Shown: positions 1 through 9,107 of the stretch, one piece after another | Layout: each line of letters opens with the position of its first letter | Numbering within the stretch: the stretch's first letter is position 1 | Assembly: GCF_014874095.1 (NCBI RefSeq) | Contig: NZ_JADBEB010000001.1 | Coordinates: 310,001 to 374,000 of the forward strand | Direction: 5' to 3' | Source: Plantactinospora soyae | GTDB taxonomy: Bacteria; Actinomycetota; Actinomycetes; Mycobacteriales; Micromonosporaceae | Length of the DNA: 64,000 nt | Notes under the pieces: generated by a model | Told to the model about the DNA's origin: nothing | The model's input: the letters and a program-made list of their open reading frames with translations, nothing else | Databases searched by the model: none | Translations under genes and position numbers: made by a program

Positions 1-53
1 ACGGCGGCCAGGAGCAGGCCGCTTCCGACGAGGGCAAACAGGCGCGAACGCAT
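1..53 (-). CDS. 5' end of a secreted or lipoprotein gene (cut by window edge)
   Basis: On the minus strand an ATG at 53-51 follows a GGAGG Shine-Dalgarno (about 63-67). It opens a frame reading MRSRLFALVGSGLLLAA before the window ends. Two arginines followed by a hydrophobic stretch are what a signal peptide looks like. Nothing can be said about the mature protein. The gene is divergent from the HD-domain gene, so the roughly 60 bp between them must hold promoters for one or both. Confidence 0.6.
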   Translation of the reverse strand, partial: MRSRLFALVGSGLLLAA

Positions 54-115
54 ACAGGGACCTCCATGGCGAAAGTTTTCCATGTGTCGATTAATCCTGG
101 CAGAAAACTTCAAAC

Positions 116-937
116 ATGGAAAGGGCGCGTCCGGGCGCCACGGAGCCCTCCGGTTGGGGCGATCCGGTATACCTGGACGTCATGGCCTCGCCGACGTACC
201 TGATGACCATGCCGTTGCACGCCGTGACCGAGGTGTACGGCGAAGCCGGCCTCCGGGACCGGTTCGGGCTGGAGACGGCGCGCTTCGATCCGGTGGAGCG
301 GGACCGCCTGGCGGCGGCGCTGGACCTGGCCGGCACGCTGCACCGCGACGACCGCCGGGTACGCGAGCCGTACGTCAACCACCTGCTCCGGGTCGCGATC
401 CGGATCATCTGCTACTACCACGTCACCGACGTGGACGTGATCGTCGCAGCCCTGCTGCACGACGCCGTGGAGGACCATCCGGCGGAACTGGCCGGGCTGC
501 CCGCCGACACCTCCGGCCCGGTCGCCACCCCGGCCGCGCTGGCCGCCGTCGCGCAGCGGTTCAACCCCCGGGTCGCCCGACTCGTCGCGGCGGTGACCAA
601 TCCGGAGTACGACCCCGACCGCGACCGGAACGAGCAGTACCGGGCGCACCTGGCGGAGAGCCTCGACCGGGAGCCGTGGGCCCGGGTGATCAAGGTTTCC
701 GACTTCACCGACAACGGCGTGGGGGTCATCCACACCACCGGCGACAAGGTGCACCGCTCGGCCCGGAAGTACCGGCCCCTGGTGCCGCTCTTCCGCGACC
801 TGGTCAGCCGGCCGGACACGCCGTTGTCGGCCGAGGTGCGGACGCACATCTTCGGTCAACTCGACCTCGCCGAAGAGCGCTTCGCGGCCATTCTCGACGA
901 CCCGCAGGACGTGCCGGCGAGCCGGCCGGTGGGATAG
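116..937 (+). CDS. HD-domain phosphohydrolase (SpoT/MESH1-like)
   Basis: A 273-aa soluble protein with an HD metal-dependent phosphohydrolase domain. The metal ligands are visible as His89 in YVNHLLRVA and the His115-Asp116 pair in LLHDAVED. A later KVSDFTDN stretch matches the second conserved part of the SpoT-type hydrolase fold. In that family the enzyme removes the 3'-pyrophosphate of (p)ppGpp or a related nucleotide. No synthetase, TGS or ACT domain is present, so this would be a small alarmone hydrolase or another nucleotide phosphohydrolase; the substrate is inferred only. The start is uncertain: ATG 116 lacks a clear ribosome-binding site, and ATG 182 (MASPTYLM) would still keep the whole domain. 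Confidence 0.75.
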   Translation: MERARPGATEPSGWGDPVYLDVMASPTYLMTMPLHAVTEVYGEAGLRDRFGLETARFDPVERDRLAAALDLAGTLHRDDRRVREPYVNHLLRVAIRIICYYHVTDVDVIVAALLHDAVEDHPAELAGLPADTSGPVATPAALAAVAQRFNPRVARLVAAVTNPEYDPDRDRNEQYRAHLAESLDREPWARVIKVSDFTDNGVGVIHTTGDKVHRSARKYRPLVPLFRDLVSRPDTPLSAEVRTHIFGQLDLAEERFAAILDDPQDVPASRPVG

Positions 938-1091
938 CCGACCGCCTCCGCGACCAGGTTCCGGCGGGCCGCACGCCCGGCCGTCCGGGAGTTCCACAGG
1001 TGGATGCTGGCCGGCCGCGCCCAACGCCCGACCACCGCCGGGTTTCCGAATCGTTACGGCCTCGTGGCTCTGCGGGTCTGGACGCCTCTCC

Positions 1092-1106
1092 TTGCAAGCG
1101 CTTACA
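1092..1106. promoter_or_regulatory. LacI-family operator upstream of the alpha-glucoside operon
   Basis: TTGCAAGCGCTTACA has the perfect palindromic core AAGCGCTT (1096-1103), the classic centre-CpG operator of LacI-family sugar repressors. It lies 73 bp before the binding-protein ATG (1179). The likely cognate repressor is the LacI gene at 4711-5736 in the same cluster; that pairing is inferred. Confidence 0.75.
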
Positions 1107-1178
1107 TGTGGGAACGCCCACAGTCCGGCACGGGAGCCCCTCAGGGCGACCGGCACGCCGGCTCGAAAGGAGGACGGC

Positions 1179-2522
1179 ATGGCGGTCAAGTCCAGACCAC
1201 GCCAGGCCCTCGTTATCGCCAGCGTGTTGACCCTGGCACTCGGCGCCACCGCCTGTTCCGGCGAGAGCGACAGCGGGCTCGACCCGGACTCTCCGGAGTG
1301 CGCCCCGTACACGAACTACCAGGGTCACGATGGTGAGTCGGTCTCCATCTACGCGTCGATCCGGGACAAGGAGGCGGACCTGCTCCGCGAGTCCTGGAAG
1401 CAGTTCGAGGACTGCACCGGCATCGAGATCGATTACGACGGCAGCGGCGAGTTCGAGGCGCAGCTCCAGGTCCAGGTGGACGGCGGCAACCCGCCCGACC
1501 TGGCCTTCATCCCCCAGCCCGGTCTGCTGGCCCGGTTCGCCCAGGCGAACAAGCTCAAGCCGATGACGCCGGAGCTGAAGACCATCGCCGACGGCAACTA
1601 CCCGGCGGACTGGCTCAAGTACGCCACCGTCGGCGGGCAGCTCTACGGCACCCCGCTCGGCGCCAACGTGAAGTCCTTCGTCTGGTACTCGCCGAAGATG
1701 TTCACCGAGAAGGGCTACCAGGTGCCCACCACCTGGCAGGACCTGATGACGCTCAGCGACAAGATCGCCGCCACCAACCAGAAGCCCTGGTGCGTCGGAA
1801 TCGAGTCGGGTGAGGCCACCGGTTGGCCCGCGACCGACTGGGTCGAGGACCTGATGCTGCGTACGCAGACGCCGGAGGTCTACGACCAGTGGACCACCCA
1901 CGGCATCCCGTTCAACGACCCCCGGGTGGCCCAGGCCTTCGAGCAGGTCGGCTCGGTGCTGAAGAACCCGAAGTACGTCAACGGCGGCTACGGTGACGTG
2001 AAGAGCCTGACCACCACCCCGTTCCAGGAGGGTGGCCTGCCGATCCTGCAGGGCCAGTGCACGCTGCACCGGCAGGCGAACATCTACGGCAACTACCTGC
2101 CGGCCGGCACCAAGGTCGCCCCGGACGGCGACATGTACGCCTTCTACCTGCCGACGATCGACCCGAGCAAGGGCAAGCCGGTGCTGGTTGCCGGCGAGTT
2201 CACCGTGGCGTTCACCGACACGGAGGCGACCAACGCGGTTCGCAGCTACCTCGCCTCCGGTGAGTACGCCAACTCACGGGCCAAGCTCGGCAACTGGATC
2301 ACGCCGAACAACAAGCTGGACGTGAGCACCGTGACTCAGGAGGTCGACAAGCTCTCGATGCAGCTCCTGCTCGACAAGAGCGCGGTCTTCCGGTTCGACG
2401 GCTCCGACCTGATGCCCGCCGCCGTCGGCTCGGGCACCATGTGGAAGGGCATGGTCGACTGGATCAACGGTAAGGACACCAAGAGCACCCTCGACTTCAT
2501 CGAAGGCTCCTGGCCGAAGTAG
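1179..2522 (+). CDS. aglE: ABC transporter substrate-binding lipoprotein (alpha-glucoside type)
   Basis: A 447-aa extracytoplasmic solute-binding protein of the family-1 sugar type. ATG 1179 is chosen because AAAGGAGG (about 1167-1174) sits just before it and because it gives a proper lipoprotein signal: MAVKSRPR, a hydrophobic core, then the lipobox ATAC with the acylated Cys at about residue 26. The mature protein would be tethered outside the membrane and hand an oligosaccharide to the two permeases encoded next. The downstream alpha-glucosidase and the LacI operator suggest alpha-glucosides such as maltose, trehalose or sucrose; the exact sugar cannot be read from sequence. It is separated from the permease gene by a strong hairpin that probably raises the level of this gene's mRNA relative to the permeases. 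Confidence 0.85.
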   Translation: MAVKSRPRQALVIASVLTLALGATACSGESDSGLDPDSPECAPYTNYQGHDGESVSIYASIRDKEADLLRESWKQFEDCTGIEIDYDGSGEFEAQLQVQVDGGNPPDLAFIPQPGLLARFAQANKLKPMTPELKTIADGNYPADWLKYATVGGQLYGTPLGANVKSFVWYSPKMFTEKGYQVPTTWQDLMTLSDKIAATNQKPWCVGIESGEATGWPATDWVEDLMLRTQTPEVYDQWTTHGIPFNDPRVAQAFEQVGSVLKNPKYVNGGYGDVKSLTTTPFQEGGLPILQGQCTLHRQANIYGNYLPAGTKVAPDGDMYAFYLPTIDPSKGKPVLVAGEFTVAFTDTEATNAVRSYLASGEYANSRAKLGNWITPNNKLDVSTVTQEVDKLSMQLLLDKSAVFRFDGSDLMPAAVGSGTMWKGMVDWINGKDTKSTLDFIEGSWPK

Positions 2523-2530
2523 ACACCCCC

Positions 2531-2563
2531 GGCGGTCCGGCCCCATCCAGGGGCCGGACCGCC
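2531..2563 (+). terminator. Intercistronic hairpin between binding protein and permease genes
   Basis: A perfect 14-bp stem, GGCGGTCCGGCCCC (2531-2544) with GGGGCCGGACCGCC (2550-2563), and a 5-nt loop lie 8 nt after the stop codon. There is no T-run, so it is more likely a partial terminator or mRNA stabiliser than a full stop. Such hairpins are common after binding-protein genes, whose product is needed in excess of the permeases. Confidence 0.75.
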
Positions 2564-2593
2564 GGCTTCCGCCCTATCGGCCTGGAGGCGCTG

Positions 2594-3664
2594 ATGGAGT
2601 TCGCCGACGAGGCACCGAAGCTACTGATGCTGCTGTACGGCCTGATCGCGTTCGCGGTCGTGGTCGGCGGCCTGCTGGTGCTGCTGGACGTCGTACCCGC
2701 GTGGTTCGCCCGACGCCGCGAGGCCGCCCTGCTCGCGGCGGCAACGACCGGCGGGGCGGGAACCGCCGCGCCACCGCCGGCGCGTCGCCGCTCGGTGGCC
2801 AACCGCCGGGAGGGTGGTCTCGGGCTGTTCTTCCTGCTGCCCACCCTGCTGCTGCTGGCCGTCGGGCTGATCGTCCCGGCCATCCGGACCTTCCTGCTGT
2901 CCTTCATGGACGGAGGTAGCCGGAACTGGGTCGGGTTCAGCAACTACACCTGGATGTTCAGCCAGGACGAGATCTTCAGCGTGCTGACCAACACCCTCGT
3001 CTGGGTGATCCTGGTCCCGCTGGTGGCCACCGCGATCGGCCTGATCTACGCGGTCCTGGTCGACCGGGCCCGGTTCGAGTCGGTGGCCAAGGCCCTGATC
3101 TTCATGCCGATGGCCATCTCGTTCGTCGGCGCCAGCATCATCTGGAAGTTCGTCTACGCCTACCGGTCCGGCGAGTACGACCAGATCGGCCTGCTCAACC
3201 ACGTCTGGAAGATGCTCGGCGGCGAGCCCCAGCAGTGGCTCTCCAACCCGCCGCTGAACACCCTGCTGCTGATCGTGATCATGATCTGGATCCAGGCCGG
3301 CTTCGCCATGGTGGTGCTCTCGGCGGCGATCAAGGCCATCCCGGGCGACGTCATCGAGGCCGCCCGGCTCGACGGGGTCAACCCCTGGCAGATGTTCTGG
3401 CAGATCACGATGCCGAGCATCCGGCCGGCGCTGATCGTCGTCGTGGTCACCGTCTCGATCGCCACGCTCAAGGTCTTCGACATCGTCCGGACCACGACCA
3501 ACGGCAACTACGACACCGGTGTGATCGCCAACGAGATGTACAACCAGGCCTTCCGGTTCGGCCAGACCGGACAGGGCTCGGCCCTGGCCGTCTTCCTCTT
3601 CGTGCTGGTGATCCCGATCGTGATCTACCAGGTCCACAACCTGCGCAAGCAGCGGGAGGTATGA
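2594..3664 (+). CDS. aglF: ABC sugar transporter permease (MalF/AglF type)
   Basis: A 356-aa inner-membrane permease of the binding-protein-dependent family. An unusual N-terminal membrane helix (about residues 8-35) and a basic/Ala-Pro linker precede the normal six-helix core that begins near residue 75. The EAA loop that docks the ATPase is visible as VIEAARLDGVNPWQMF. GGAGG at about 2583-2587 supports the ATG at 2594. It overlaps the next permease gene by 4 nt (ATGA), so the two are translationally coupled. No ATPase gene is nearby, so the complex probably uses a shared MsiK-like ATPase encoded elsewhere. Confidence 0.9.
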   Translation: MEFADEAPKLLMLLYGLIAFAVVVGGLLVLLDVVPAWFARRREAALLAAATTGGAGTAAPPPARRRSVANRREGGLGLFFLLPTLLLLAVGLIVPAIRTFLLSFMDGGSRNWVGFSNYTWMFSQDEIFSVLTNTLVWVILVPLVATAIGLIYAVLVDRARFESVAKALIFMPMAISFVGASIIWKFVYAYRSGEYDQIGLLNHVWKMLGGEPQQWLSNPPLNTLLLIVIMIWIQAGFAMVVLSAAIKAIPGDVIEAARLDGVNPWQMFWQITMPSIRPALIVVVVTVSIATLKVFDIVRTTTNGNYDTGVIANEMYNQAFRFGQTGQGSALAVFLFVLVIPIVIYQVHNLRKQREV

Positions 3665-4635
3665 AGATGACCACCACGACCCCGCCCGCGCTGGCCAGTC
3701 CGCCCGTCAAGCCGACCGGACCGGAGACCCGGGCCGCCCGGGTACGTCGACGCCTGAACAACCCCGTCGCGACCGGCATCTCGATCGTCATCGCGGTGAT
3801 CTGGACGATCCCCACCTTCGGCCTCTTCGTCTCCTCGTTCCGGCCCGAGGACGAGATCAAGACCACCGGCTGGTGGACGGCGTTCACCGACCCGCAGTTC
3901 ACCCTCCAGAACTACCAGGAGGTGCTGTTCGGCCGGTCCGCGTCCTCGGGGCAGCTCGCCGGCTACTTCATCAACTCGATGGTGATCACCATCCCGTCGG
4001 TGCTGTTCCCGCTGGCCTTCGCCGCGCTCGCCGCGTACGCGCTGTCGTGGATCAACTTCCGGGGCCGGGACTGGGTCTACATCGGAATCTTCGCGTTGCA
4101 GATCGTGCCGCTGCAGATGGCCCTGGTGCCACTGCTCAGCTTCTTCTCCGAGGGGGCGAGCGTGGCCGGTATCCCGCTCACCCCGGCCTGGAACCTGGAG
4201 GACGAGGGGAAGTTCGTCCAGGTCTGGTTCGCGCACACCTGCTTCGCCCTACCGTGCGCCGTCTTCCTGCTGCACAACTTCATCTCGCAGCTTCCGAAGG
4301 ACCTGATGGAGGCGGCCCGGGTCGACGGGGCCACCCACCCGAAGATCTTCCGCTCCATCGTGCTGCCGCTGATCGTGCCGGCGCTGGCCGCGTTCGGCAT
4401 CTTCCAGTTCCTCTGGGTCTGGAACGACCTGCTGGTGGCGCTGATCTTCGCCGGTGGCGGCAGCGAGACGGCCCCGCTGACCGTACGGCTCGCCGAGCTG
4501 GCCGGTACCCGGGCCAACGAGTGGCAGCGGCTGACCTCCGGCGCGTTCATCTCGATCGTCGTACCGCTGATCGTGTTCCTCTCCCTGCAGCGTTACTTCG
4601 TGCGTGGCCTGCTGGCCGGCGGCGTCAAGGGCTGA
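3661..4635 (+). CDS. aglG: ABC sugar transporter permease (MalG/AglG type)
   Basis: A 324-aa permease, second half of the translocation channel. ATG 3661 overlaps the preceding stop as ATGA, with GGGAGG just upstream (about 3653-3658). After a basic N-terminal tail the first membrane helix (ISIVIAVIWTIPTFGLFVSS) begins near residue 40. The EAA loop is LMEAARVDGATHPKIF. The protein ends in the typical RGLLAGGVKG of MalG-type permeases. It would form a heterodimer with the preceding gene product. Confidence 0.9.
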   Translation: MKMTTTTPPALASPPVKPTGPETRAARVRRRLNNPVATGISIVIAVIWTIPTFGLFVSSFRPEDEIKTTGWWTAFTDPQFTLQNYQEVLFGRSASSGQLAGYFINSMVITIPSVLFPLAFAALAAYALSWINFRGRDWVYIGIFALQIVPLQMALVPLLSFFSEGASVAGIPLTPAWNLEDEGKFVQVWFAHTCFALPCAVFLLHNFISQLPKDLMEAARVDGATHPKIFRSIVLPLIVPALAAFGIFQFLWVWNDLLVALIFAGGGSETAPLTVRLAELAGTRANEWQRLTSGAFISIVVPLIVFLSLQRYFVRGLLAGGVKG

Positions 4636-4710
4636 CCGGACCCCGGCACCAGCCCCGCCCCGGCGCCCGGCACCCACGGCCGGTGGGTACGCCCGGAACA
4701 GGATGGCACC

Positions 4711-5736
4711 GTGACCAGAATCGAGGACGTCGCCCGGCTGGCGGGGGTCTCCACCGCCACCGTCTCCCGGGCGCTGCGGGGGCTGCCGACGGTGTCCGAG
4801 GCGACCCGGACCCGGGTGCTGCTCGCCGCCGAGCAACTCGACTACAGCGCCTCCCCGAGCGCGTCCCGGCTGGCCGGCGGCAAGACCGGCACGGTCGCGG
4901 TGATCGTTCCCCGGATCACGCCCTGGTTCGTCGGCGCCGTGGTCGAGGCCGCCGAGGAGGTGCTGCACCGCGCCGGGTACGAGCTGCTGCTCTACAACAT
5001 CGGCGGCCGGGAGCACGCCCGGCAGCGCCTGCTGCACCGGGCCAACCTGCCCAAGCGGGTCGACGCGGTGATGCTGGTCGCCACGCCGATGGGCCCCGAC
5101 GACCTGGCGACGATCGCCAGCCTGGCGCTGCCGGGCGTCACCGTCGGCTCGGGCACGGTGGTGCCGGGCTGGCCGAGCGTCCGGATCGACGACCAGGCGG
5201 CCGGGCGGACCGCCACCGAACACCTGCTGGGCCTCGGCCACCGCCGGATCGCCTGCGTCTGGGGCGATCCCGCCGACGAGTACGCGCATCCCGCCCACCT
5301 GGAGCGGCGGCGCGGCTACCAGGAGGCGCTGAACGCCCTCGGGGTAGTGCCCGAACCCCGGCTCAGCGTGGCGAACAGGCCGGACGCCGAGGGCGGGCGC
5401 CGGGCGACCGAGGAACTGCTCTCCCGGGGCGACCCGCCGACCGCGATCTTCGCCAGTTGCGACGAGATGGCCATGGGGGCGGTGAACGCCCTTCGGACCG
5501 CCGGCGTACGGGTGCCGCAGGAGATCAGCGTGGTCGGCATCGACAACCACGACCTGGCCGGCGCGTTCGGGCTGAGCACCGTGGCCCAGCCCGCCGCCGA
5601 GCAGGGCCAGCTCGCCGCCGGTACGTTGCTGGGTCCACTGGCCGGCCGGTCCCGGACCGACGGCGAGCCGACCCCGGTGATTCTGCCCACCTGGCTCGTC
5701 GCGCGTGACTCGACCGGTCCGCCTCGGGAAGACTGA
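4711..5736 (+). CDS. aglR: LacI-family transcriptional regulator
   Basis: A 341-aa repressor. The N-terminal helix-turn-helix (residues 4-22, IEDVARLAGVSTATVSRAL) is followed by a hinge helix (SASRLAGG) and a periplasmic-binding-protein-like effector domain to the C-terminus. The start is a GTG. It sits 75 bp after the permease genes and just before the alpha-glucosidase gene, so it most likely controls this cluster through the operator at 1092-1106 and is relieved by the imported sugar or its product. Its own gene appears to be part of the operon, giving autoregulation. The gene symbol is by analogy with actinomycete agl clusters. Confidence 0.88.
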   Translation: MTRIEDVARLAGVSTATVSRALRGLPTVSEATRTRVLLAAEQLDYSASPSASRLAGGKTGTVAVIVPRITPWFVGAVVEAAEEVLHRAGYELLLYNIGGREHARQRLLHRANLPKRVDAVMLVATPMGPDDLATIASLALPGVTVGSGTVVPGWPSVRIDDQAAGRTATEHLLGLGHRRIACVWGDPADEYAHPAHLERRRGYQEALNALGVVPEPRLSVANRPDAEGGRRATEELLSRGDPPTAIFASCDEMAMGAVNALRTAGVRVPQEISVVGIDNHDLAGAFGLSTVAQPAAEQGQLAAGTLLGPLAGRSRTDGEPTPVILPTWLVARDSTGPPRED

Positions 5737-5788
5737 AGGTCAACCGGTCCGCGCACGACGGGAGAGCACCCTGAACACGCCCGACACG

Positions 5789-7510
5789 ATGTCCGAGTCC
5801 GCCCTGCCCGCCGCCACCTCCACCGGCACCGAACCGGACGTCGCCCACCAGGCCGACCCGCCGGACCCCTGGTGGCGGCACGCGGTCATCTACCAGATCT
5901 ATCCCCGCTCGTTCGCCGACTCCGACGGCGACGGCATCGGCGACCTGCCCGGGATCATCGCCCGGCTGGACCATCTGGTCGAACTCGGGGTCGACGCGGT
6001 CTGGCTGTCCCCGTTCTATCCGTCGCCACAGGCGGACGCGGGCTACGACGTGGCCGACTACCGCGACGTGGACCCGATCTTCGGCCGGCTGGCGGACGCC
6101 GACCAACTCCTGGCGGCGGCCCGCTCGCGCGGACTGCGGGTCATCGTGGACCTGGTGCCCAACCACACCTCGTCGGCCCATCCGTGGTTCGGCGCCGCGC
6201 TGGCCGCCGGTCCCGGTGGCCAGGCGCGGGCCCGCTACGTCTTCCGGGACGGCCGTGGCCCGGCCGGCGTCGAACCGCCGAACGACTGGCAGAGCGTCTT
6301 CGGCGGGCCGGCCTGGACCCGGGTGACCGAACCGGACGGCCGGCCGGGGCAGTGGTACCTGCACCTGTTCGACACCGGCCAGCCGGACCTCAACTGGGAC
6401 CACCCGGAGGTACGCGCCGAGTTCGTCGACATCCTGCGGTACTGGCTCGACCGGGGCGTGGACGGCTTCCGGGTCGACGTCGCGCACGGCCTGATCAAGC
6501 AGGCCGACCTGGCCGACTGGAAGCCGCAGATCGAGCCCGTCTCCGGCCCCGGTACCGAGGGCCCCCGCCCACCGATGTGGGACCAGGACGGCGTACACGA
6601 GATCTACCGGGACTGGCGACGGGTGCTGGACTCCTATCCGGGCGAACGCATCCTGGTCGCCGAGGCGTGGGTGCAGCCCGCCGAGCGGCTGGCCGCGTAC
6701 GTCCGCCCGGACGAGATGCACCAGGCGTTCAACTTCGAGTACCTGGAGGCGTCCTGGAGCGCCCCGGCCCAGTACGCGGTGATCACCCGTTCGTTGGCCG
6801 CCTCGGCGGCGGTCGGCGCCCCCACCACCTGGGTGCTCTCCAACCACGACGTGCTGCGGCACGCGACCCGGCTGGCGCTGCCGATCGGTACTCCCCGGCC
6901 CCGTGGCATCGGCGTCGACGATCCGCAGCCGGACCCGGTACTGGGGCTGCGCCGGGCCCGTGCCGCCACCCTGCTGATGCTCTCGCTGCCCGGATCCGCC
7001 TATCTCTACCAGGGCGAGGAGCTGGGCCTGCCGGAGCACACCACGCTGCCCGACGAGGCCCGCCAGGACCCGACTTGGGAACGCGGCGGCCACACCGAGC
7101 GGGGCCGCGACGGCTGCCGGGTGCCGATCCCGTGGGAGGCGGACGCGCCGTCGTACGGCTTCGGGCCGACTGACGCCAGCTGGCTGCCGCAACCGACCCT
7201 CTGGGCCGAGTACGCCCTGGACCGGCAGCGCGGGGTGGCCGGCTCGACGTACGAGGTGTACCGGACCAGCCTGCGGCTGCGCCGCGAGCTGCGACTCGGC
7301 ACCGGCAGCGTGTACTGGCTGGAGAGCCCGGACGGGGTGCTCTACTTCCGCAACGGCGAGCTGCGGGTGCTGACCAACTTCGGTGCCGAGCCGGTCGAAC
7401 TGCCCGACGGTGCCGAGCTGGTGCACGCCAGCGGGCCGCTCGACGGCGCCGGCCGGGTACCCACCGACGCCACCGTCTGGCTGCGGATCGACGAGCCCGG
7501 GGCGGGCTGA
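5789..7510 (+). CDS. aglA: GH13 alpha-glucosidase
   Basis: A 573-aa intracellular alpha-amylase-superfamily enzyme of the oligo-1,6-glucosidase/alpha-glucosidase branch. The (beta/alpha)8 core starts with WWRHAVIYQIYPRSF. The triad is visible: nucleophile Asp230 in GFRVDVAHG, acid/base Glu292 in ILVAEAW and Asp354 in LSNHDV (numbered from ATG 5789). It would hydrolyse the alpha-glucosides brought in by the neighbouring ABC importer. The start is not certain: GGGAGAG at 5760-5766 lies 4 nt before an in-frame CTG (5771) but 22 nt before the ATG chosen here, so a CTG start adding six residues is possible. The gene follows the LacI gene closely and is probably co-transcribed. Confidence 0.88.
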   Translation: MSESALPAATSTGTEPDVAHQADPPDPWWRHAVIYQIYPRSFADSDGDGIGDLPGIIARLDHLVELGVDAVWLSPFYPSPQADAGYDVADYRDVDPIFGRLADADQLLAAARSRGLRVIVDLVPNHTSSAHPWFGAALAAGPGGQARARYVFRDGRGPAGVEPPNDWQSVFGGPAWTRVTEPDGRPGQWYLHLFDTGQPDLNWDHPEVRAEFVDILRYWLDRGVDGFRVDVAHGLIKQADLADWKPQIEPVSGPGTEGPRPPMWDQDGVHEIYRDWRRVLDSYPGERILVAEAWVQPAERLAAYVRPDEMHQAFNFEYLEASWSAPAQYAVITRSLAASAAVGAPTTWVLSNHDVLRHATRLALPIGTPRPRGIGVDDPQPDPVLGLRRARAATLLMLSLPGSAYLYQGEELGLPEHTTLPDEARQDPTWERGGHTERGRDGCRVPIPWEADAPSYGFGPTDASWLPQPTLWAEYALDRQRGVAGSTYEVYRTSLRLRRELRLGTGSVYWLESPDGVLYFRNGELRVLTNFGAEPVELPDGAELVHASGPLDGAGRVPTDATVWLRIDEPGAG

Positions 7511-7522
7511 ACGGCACGCTTC

Positions 7523-7551
7523 CCGGCACCGGGATGGTGGACCGGTGCCGG
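7523..7551. terminator. Hairpin between alpha-glucosidase and convergent MFS gene
   Basis: A 10-bp perfect stem, CCGGCACCGG (7523-7532) with CCGGTGCCGG (7542-7551), and a 9-nt loop lie 12 nt after the glucosidase stop codon. The convergent MFS gene ends at 7629, so the hairpin may serve transcripts from both sides. Confidence 0.6.
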
Positions 7552-7628
7552 CCGCGGCACGGCGCCGGACCCGGTGCCGGCCGCGGCGCTCTGGCTACGC
7601 TCGCAGAACCGGCGGCGGGACGTAGGGC

Positions 7629-9107
7629 TCAGCCTCGATGGTCGCCCCGCTCCGGGGCCACCTCGGCGACCCGCTCGTCCATCACCTCGCCGGCCCGCTC
7701 GGTGAGCAGCTCGTGCACCTCGCGGATGTCGCGGGGCGCGGTACGCGAGGCGAGCCAGTACATGATGCCGGTGGGGATGAAGAAGAGCTGGAACGCGGCC
7801 AGCCCGACGGCGAAGTTCATCGGCGGCGGGAACGCCGACCGCAGCGCCTGGGCGGCCACCCCGATCAGCCCGTTGCCGGCCGCCCGACCCACCCCGTTGA
7901 CCAGGTTGCCGAGGCTGTAGACGGTGCCCCGGTGCTCCGGCGGGTTGACGTCGGCGATCAGCGCGAACCAGTTCGGCGAGTTCGCCGAGGTCAGGCCGAG
8001 CGCCAGCAACGCGGCGAGCAGGCCGAACCCGACCGTGGGCTCGGAGAACACGCTGCCGAACACGGCTCCGGCCACCGCGCTCGCGCCGGCACCGTCCGGC
8101 ACGTCGATCCGGATCGGCACGAAGAACAGCACCGCGTAGAACGGCACCGCGGCGAGGATGCCGATCGCCGCGACCATGGCCCGACCCCGGGGCGTACGTC
8201 GTTGTGCCGCGTCGCCGATCAGCCCGCCGACGATGGAGAGCACCCCGCCGAGTTGGAACAGCACGGCGAAGATGCTGCCCACCATGATGGCGGTGGCCGA
8301 CGAGTACCCCTGGTCCTCGGCGCGCTCCCGGAACAGCGCCGGCAGCCAGACCAGCGACCCGAACGCCACCTGGGCGGTGAGTCCCTGCAGGATGAGCCAG
8401 CGGTTGGTCCGGCGGTCGAGGATGGTCGGCAGGTCGGCCCGGCTGATCCGGTAGTCGTAGTCCCCGCCGACCGCGAGGGCGCCCCTCAACTCGGTTTCGC
8501 TCTGGCCCCGCCGGATGTCGTAGGTCAGCAGGTACGCCAGCGTCGCGACCAGGCCGACGGCGCTGAGCAGCAGGAACGGCCGGCGCCAGTCGTGGGCGCC
8601 GATTACCCCGCCGACCAGGGTGCCGGCGAGCGTGCCGATGCCCTGGGACAGTCCCCAGAAGCTCAGCACCACACCCCGGCGGCGTGGCGTGACCAGGTCG
8701 GTGACCACCGAGAAGCCGACCGAGCCCACCGCGCCCAGCCCGATCGCGGCCAGCACCTGCGCGCCGAAGAATGCCAGGTACGTCGGGGCGAAGGCGCTGC
8801 CGGCGGTACCGGCGGCCCAGAGCAGCGTGCCGATCATGAGCAGCGGCTTGCGGTTGGTGCGGTCCCCGAAGTACGCCCAGCCGACCGAGGCGACCGCGCT
8901 GACCAGGAAACTCGTCGCGGTGACCGCGCCGATCGCCCCTCGGCCGACGTCGAGGGCCGGCGCGATGGAGTCGTAGAGCGGCGGCACCAGCCCGATCGCC
9001 ACGTTGTCGAGCGAGGCGAGCACGACGAAGACCGTGACGCTGTAGAACCGGTGGACCGGTCCCCCGCCCCGGACGGCTCGCGGACCACCGATCGTCATTC
9101 CCGGCAC
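7629..9107 (-). CDS. MFS transporter (Spinster-like)
   Basis: A 492-aa major facilitator with about 12 membrane helices. The motif-A-like loop between helices 2 and 3 is visible as GDRTNRKPLL. The central cytoplasmic loop after helix 6 carries the acidic/basic stretch RRGQSETEL. The overall layout resembles Spinster-type carriers, whose substrates range from lipids to small drugs; the substrate here cannot be assigned. The start is taken as GTG 9107; ATG 9098 three codons on is equally possible, since neither has a convincing ribosome-binding site. The gene stands alone, convergent with the alpha-glucosidase gene. Confidence 0.85.
   Translation of the reverse strand: MPGMTIGGPRAVRGGGPVHRFYSVTVFVVLASLDNVAIGLVPPLYDSIAPALDVGRGAIGAVTATSFLVSAVASVGWAYFGDRTNRKPLLMIGTLLWAAGTAGSAFAPTYLAFFGAQVLAAIGLGAVGSVGFSVVTDLVTPRRRGVVLSFWGLSQGIGTLAGTLVGGVIGAHDWRRPFLLLSAVGLVATLAYLLTYDIRRGQSETELRGALAVGGDYDYRISRADLPTILDRRTNRWLILQGLTAQVAFGSLVWLPALFRERAEDQGYSSATAIMVGSIFAVLFQLGGVLSIVGGLIGDAAQRRTPRGRAMVAAIGILAAVPFYAVLFFVPIRIDVPDGAGASAVAGAVFGSVFSEPTVGFGLLAALLALGLTSANSPNWFALIADVNPPEHRGTVYSLGNLVNGVGRAAGNGLIGVAAQALRSAFPPPMNFAVGLAAFQLFFIPTGIMYWLASRTAPRDIREVHELLTERAGEVMDERVAEVAPERGDHRG

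Noticed and set aside
804-2069. 421-codon minus-strand frame opposite the binding-protein gene
   Set aside because: Antisense shadow; third-position GC fits the plus-strand gene.
3873-5708. 611-codon plus-strand frame across the permease and LacI genes
   Set aside because: Shadow of the real frames; Arg/Gly-rich, no domain, crosses two well-supported genes.
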